A stretch of DNA of 64,000 bases from Thiogranum sp963752745 (GTDB taxonomy: Bacteria > Pseudomonadota > Gammaproteobacteria > DSM-19610): assembly GCA_963752745.1 (NCBI GenBank), contig CAVWAK010000014.1, positions 1 to 64,000 of the forward strand, given 5' to 3'. Below the pieces are notes generated by a model, which was not told where the DNA came from, ran no database searches, and was given only the letters and a program-made list of their open reading frames with translations. The stretch's first letter is position 1. Each line of letters begins with the position of its first letter. Positions 60,869 to 64,000 of this stretch are shown here, one piece after another. The translations under genes were made by a program, and so were the position numbers.

Positions 60869-61942
60869 ATGACAAACAAGATTCTGATTCTGCCCGGCGA
60901 TGGCATAGGTCCCGAGATTGTCGGTGAAGCGCTTAAGGTGCTGGAAAAACTGCGTGCCGACGGCCTGGATGTGGCGCTGGAACATGGCCTGGTTGGTGGT
61001 TCAGCCTACGATGCCAAAGGGCATCCGCTGCCGGAGGAGACTTTGCAGCAGGCGCGGGCAGCCGACGCGATTTTGCTGGGTGCTGTTGGCGGTCCCCGCT
61101 ATGAATCGCTGGACAGGCCGTTGCGGCCGGAACAAGGATTGCTGGGGCTGCGAGCAGAGCTGAAACTGTTTTCCAACCTGCGGCCGGCAATTCTATATCC
61201 CCAGCTGGCAGCTGCCTCGACGCTCAGGCCCGAGATCGTATCGGGGCTGGATATTATGATTGTGCGCGAACTTACCGGCGGTATTTATTTCGGTAAACCA
61301 CGCGGGGTGCGCGAACTGGAAAATGGTGAGAAGGAAGGCTTCAACACACTGGTCTATCGCGAGTCGGAGATCGAGCGCATTGGTCGATCGGCTTTTGATA
61401 TCGCCCGCAAGCGCGGCAAGAAACTGTGCTCGGTGGATAAGGCCAACGTACTTGAAGTGAGCGAGCTATGGCGCGAAACCATAATCCGCATCGCCGGCGA
61501 GTATCCGGATGTGGAACTCAGCCACATGTACGTTGATAACGCGGCCATGCAGCTGGTGCGTGCGCCCAAGCAGTTTGATGTCATGGTTACAACTAATATG
61601 TTCGGCGATATTCTTTCCGATGCGGCGGCCATGCTAACGGGGTCTATTGGTATGCTGCCGTCGGCATCACTGGATGCGAACGCCAAAGGTATGTACGAGC
61701 CGATCCATGGTTCGGCTCCCGATATCGCCGGTCAGGGGGTGGCCAATCCGCTGGCAACGATTCTGTCGGTGGCCATGATGCTGCGCTACAGTTTTGGCAA
61801 TGCAGAGGTCGCTGACCGTATTGAGGCCGCCGTCGGCCGGGTGCTCGATCAGGGGTTGCGCACTCCCGATATTGCCGCCGAAGGCCAGGCGACAGTGGGC
61901 ACTGTTGAAATGGGTGACGCTGTCGTGGCGGCGCTGGCATAA
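60869..61942 (+). CDS. leuB: 3-isopropylmalate dehydrogenase
   Basis: A 357-residue NAD-dependent enzyme of the isocitrate/isopropylmalate dehydrogenase family that oxidises and decarboxylates 3-isopropylmalate. ILPGDGIGPEIV starts the fold, RELTGGIYFGKPRG binds substrate, and NMFGDILSDAAAMLTGSIGMLPSA is the family signature (quoted in outline). GSAPDIAGQGVANP gives the cofactor loop. Complete in length and third in the leucine operon. Confidence 0.97.
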   Translation: MTNKILILPGDGIGPEIVGEALKVLEKLRADGLDVALEHGLVGGSAYDAKGHPLPEETLQQARAADAILLGAVGGPRYESLDRPLRPEQGLLGLRAELKLFSNLRPAILYPQLAAASTLRPEIVSGLDIMIVRELTGGIYFGKPRGVRELENGEKEGFNTLVYRESEIERIGRSAFDIARKRGKKLCSVDKANVLEVSELWRETIIRIAGEYPDVELSHMYVDNAAMQLVRAPKQFDVMVTTNMFGDILSDAAAMLTGSIGMLPSASLDANAKGMYEPIHGSAPDIAGQGVANPLATILSVAMMLRYSFGNAEVADRIEAAVGRVLDQGLRTPDIAAEGQATVGTVEMGDAVVAALA

Positions 61943-61962
61943 AATTTAGTTCAGGAGTCATT

Positions 61963-62985
61963 ATGAGTCGTACATTCGATGTGGCCGTTGTGGGCGCTAC
62001 CGGCGCAGTCGGCGAAGTCATGCTGGAAATTCTCGCCGAGCGTGATTTCCCGGTTGGTGAGGTCTATCCTCTGGCGAGCGAGCGCTCGGCGGGAAAGAAG
62101 GTGAGCTTCAAGGGTAAGTATCTGACAGTGCAGAACCTCGCCGAGTTCGATTTTTCAAAAGCACAGATCGGCCTGTTTTCTGCCGGGGCTTCCATATCCA
62201 GGGAATACGCACCCAAGGCGGCGGCTGCCGGATGTGTGGTGATCGACAACACCTCCCAGTACCGCTACGACGACGAGATTCCGCTGGTGGTGCCCGAGGT
62301 CAATCCGGAAAAAATTGCCGACTATAAGAAACACGGCATCATCGCCAACCCCAACTGTTCCACTATCCAGATGCTGGTGGCGCTGAAGCCGATCTATGAT
62401 GCCGTTGGTATCGAGCGCATCAATGTCTGCACCTATCAGGCAGTCTCCGGGACGGGTAAGGAAGCCATTGAAGAGCTTGCCAAACAGACGGCCAACCTGT
62501 TGAATGCAAAAGAAATTGAATGTGAGGTTTACCCCAGACAGATTGCTTTTAATGTCTTGCCTCAGATCGACGTTTTTCAGGATAATGGCTACACCAAGGA
62601 AGAAATGAAAATGGTGTGGGAGACTCAGAAAATAATGGGTGATGCATCTATAAAGGTGAATCCGACGGCGGTTCGGGTGCCAGTATTCTTCGGGCATTCC
62701 GAGGCTGTGCATATTGAAACGCGGGACAAGCTGACGGCCGGGCAGTGCCGCGAATTGCTGAGCAACGCACCCGGCATCGTGGTTCTTGATGAGCACGCTG
62801 ATGGTGGTTACCCAACGGCTGTTTCCGAGGGTGCAAACAACGACCCGGTGTACGTAGGTCGCATTCGTGAAGATATCTCCCATGACAAGGGTTTAGATTT
62901 GTGGGTGGTCGCCGATAATGTGCGCAAAGGGGCAGCCCTTAACAGTATTCAGATTGCTGAAATACTGGTAAAAAATCACCTCTGA
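61963..62985 (+). CDS. asd: aspartate-semialdehyde dehydrogenase
   Basis: A 340-residue NADP-dependent enzyme reducing aspartyl phosphate to the semialdehyde in the lysine, threonine and methionine pathway. The nucleotide-binding start is VAVVGATGAVGEVMLEIL, the catalytic Cys lies in IIANPNCSTIQM (about residue 130) and the His in VRVPVFFGHSEAVHIET. Length is normal. It follows leuB by 20 bases with AGGAG upstream, so it probably belongs to the same operon. Confidence 0.96.
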   Translation: MSRTFDVAVVGATGAVGEVMLEILAERDFPVGEVYPLASERSAGKKVSFKGKYLTVQNLAEFDFSKAQIGLFSAGASISREYAPKAAAAGCVVIDNTSQYRYDDEIPLVVPEVNPEKIADYKKHGIIANPNCSTIQMLVALKPIYDAVGIERINVCTYQAVSGTGKEAIEELAKQTANLLNAKEIECEVYPRQIAFNVLPQIDVFQDNGYTKEEMKMVWETQKIMGDASIKVNPTAVRVPVFFGHSEAVHIETRDKLTAGQCRELLSNAPGIVVLDEHADGGYPTAVSEGANNDPVYVGRIREDISHDKGLDLWVVADNVRKGAALNSIQIAEILVKNHL

Positions 62986-63092
62986 GATATGCTTGGGGGA
63001 TCTGGTTTTGCAGGGCTGCCAGTTGCGTACATGGTCCGGTCGGGAGAAGATCGGGTTCGCCCAGTGGCGGATAAGGAAAAAGGGGATCTTTA

Positions 63093-64000
63093 TGTTCAGG
63101 AAATCGGCCTTGGCAATGGCAATGCTCGGTGCATTTGCCAGCACTCAAGTGGTGGCTCTAGGACTGGGAGAAATTGAGCTTAATTCCGCTCTAAATCAAC
63201 CATTTAACGCTGAGGTCGAGTTGCTTTCTGCAACTGAGGCTGAGCTGGACGAACTCAAGGTCGGCATTGGGTCTCCGGCAGCTTTCAGCAAGGCCGGCAT
63301 CGAACGGCCAATGTTCCTGAACAAACTCAAATTTGATGTGACCCGCAAAGCCGACGGTACAGCGGTGGTGCGTGTCACCAGTCGCGACGTCGTTCGCGAA
63401 CCATTCCTCGATTTCCTGCTGGAGCTGTCCTGGAGCAAGGGCCGACTGTTACGCGAGTACACAGTGCTTGTAGATCCACCAGTGACAATGCCGGCACCGG
63501 CTCCAGTTGCTCAGGCTCCCGCGCAGACTACTGCTCCGGCAGCAGCGCCATCGGTTACACGCTCCGCGCCGAGGCAGCCGGTGTACGACCTAGCGCCAGG
63601 TGAATACGGGCCGATCAAGCGTAACGATACCTTGTGGAGTATCGCGCAGCAGGTGCGCCCTGATGCGGATGTCAGTATTGAACAGACCATGCTGGGCCTG
63701 CAACGCGCCAATCCTGAAGCTTTTATAAATAACAATATCAACAACCTTAAGGCTGGCTATGTGTTGCGTGTCCCGTCACGCGAGCAGCTGACATCAATCA
63801 GCCGTGGCGAGGCTGTCAGGGAAGCGCGCGGGCAGTACGATGCCTGGCGTGCAGCCCGGTCGTCGTCTGTGGCTGCGGCATCCGCAGAAAATATTTCCAC
63901 TTCCGAAGTTGCACCGGCATCCGCTGACCTCGCGTCTGCGCCGGAATCCAGTCTGCAGCTGGTATCACCCGAGGAAGCTGGCGCCGGCGGCGCCGGTGAG
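63093..64000 (+). CDS. fimV: FimV-type pilus assembly/hub protein, N-terminal part
   Basis: The gene runs off the window with 302 codons seen. ATG 63093 follows AAGGGGA and begins a signal peptide (FRKSALAMAMLGAFASTQVVA) with the FimV N-terminal domain after it (GLGEIELNSALNQPFNAEVEL, then FLDFLLELSWSKGRLLREYTVLVDPP). A Pro/Ala-rich linker and a LysM domain (about residues 165-225; PIKRNDTLWSIAQQV and NNLKAGYVLRVP) follow. FimV is a peptidoglycan-binding polar hub required for type IV pili in Pseudomonas. The leuB-asd-fimV order is typical. The C-terminal TPR part lies outside the window. Confidence 0.9.

Noticed and set aside
1..64000. CRISPR array, prophage or rRNA operon
   Set aside because: No regularly spaced direct repeats with unique spacers, no phage structural genes and no rRNA-like sequence were seen.

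Overview
The window looks like chromosome of a gammaproteobacterium. Gene pairs usual in that class are present: ubiK-comM, argS beside a SPOR protein and priA, leuCDB-asd-fimV, a TIGR02001-type porin with glnK-amtB, and fetAB. I cannot name the genus. Base composition is moderate, with an AT-rich stretch near 2.3-2.9 kb and a visibly GC-richer one at 51.6-55.2 kb.

Layout. 0-1.2 kb: a complete IS3-family element. 1.2-3.2 kb: the distal part of an integron cassette array with three complete attC sites; each inverse core is the exact complement of that cassette's own 5' core. 3.2-8.5 kb: small secreted or membrane proteins, a sorbosone-dehydrogenase-like lipoprotein, tRNA-Arg(CCG), a desaturase, a metallo-beta-lactamase-fold hydrolase and an EamA transporter. 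8.5-21.3 kb: a guanidine-assimilation operon with a sigma-54 promoter and NtrC-like sites. It encodes an ABC importer, a creatininase-family protein, a GlnT-type glutamine synthetase, a NikR-like regulator, two DUF1989 proteins (carboxyguanidine deiminase), a guanidine-II (mini-ykkC) riboswitch, a urea/guanidine carboxylase and allophanate hydrolase. 21.3-48.8 kb: mostly housekeeping (cytochrome c5, yjgR, yidB, rep between two TPR-sulfotransferases, comM, ubiK, porin-glnK-amtB, CDGSH protein, fetAB, speE, speA, SPOR protein, argS, priA) and a sigma-factor operon with small secreted proteins. 48.9-50 kb: three small proteins with double-glycine leaders behind a sigma-54-like promoter. 50.3-55.2 kb: a stressosome module (rsbR divergent from rsbS-rsbT-rsbX) followed by a hybrid kinase with an RsbT/RsbW-like N-terminus. 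55.5-64 kb: an MscS channel, a small repeat protein, a LysR regulator divergent from leuC-leuD-leuB-asd, and the start of fimV.

Nitrogen is a common theme. The guanidine operon and the porin-glnK-amtB operon both have -24/-12 promoters with NtrC-like sites. The guanidine pathway would import guanidine, carboxylate it, deiminate it to allophanate and release ammonium, which glutamine synthetase could capture.

Caution on sequence quality: about a dozen conserved genes or gene junctions (ABC permease, yidB, porin, amtB, rsbS, rsbT, rsbX, hybrid kinase) have frames broken by what looks each time like ONE EXTRA base. The uniform direction suggests insertion errors in reads or assembly rather than gene decay. 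Two apparent gene fusions (yidB-yjgR and permease-ATPase) are probably products of the same effect.
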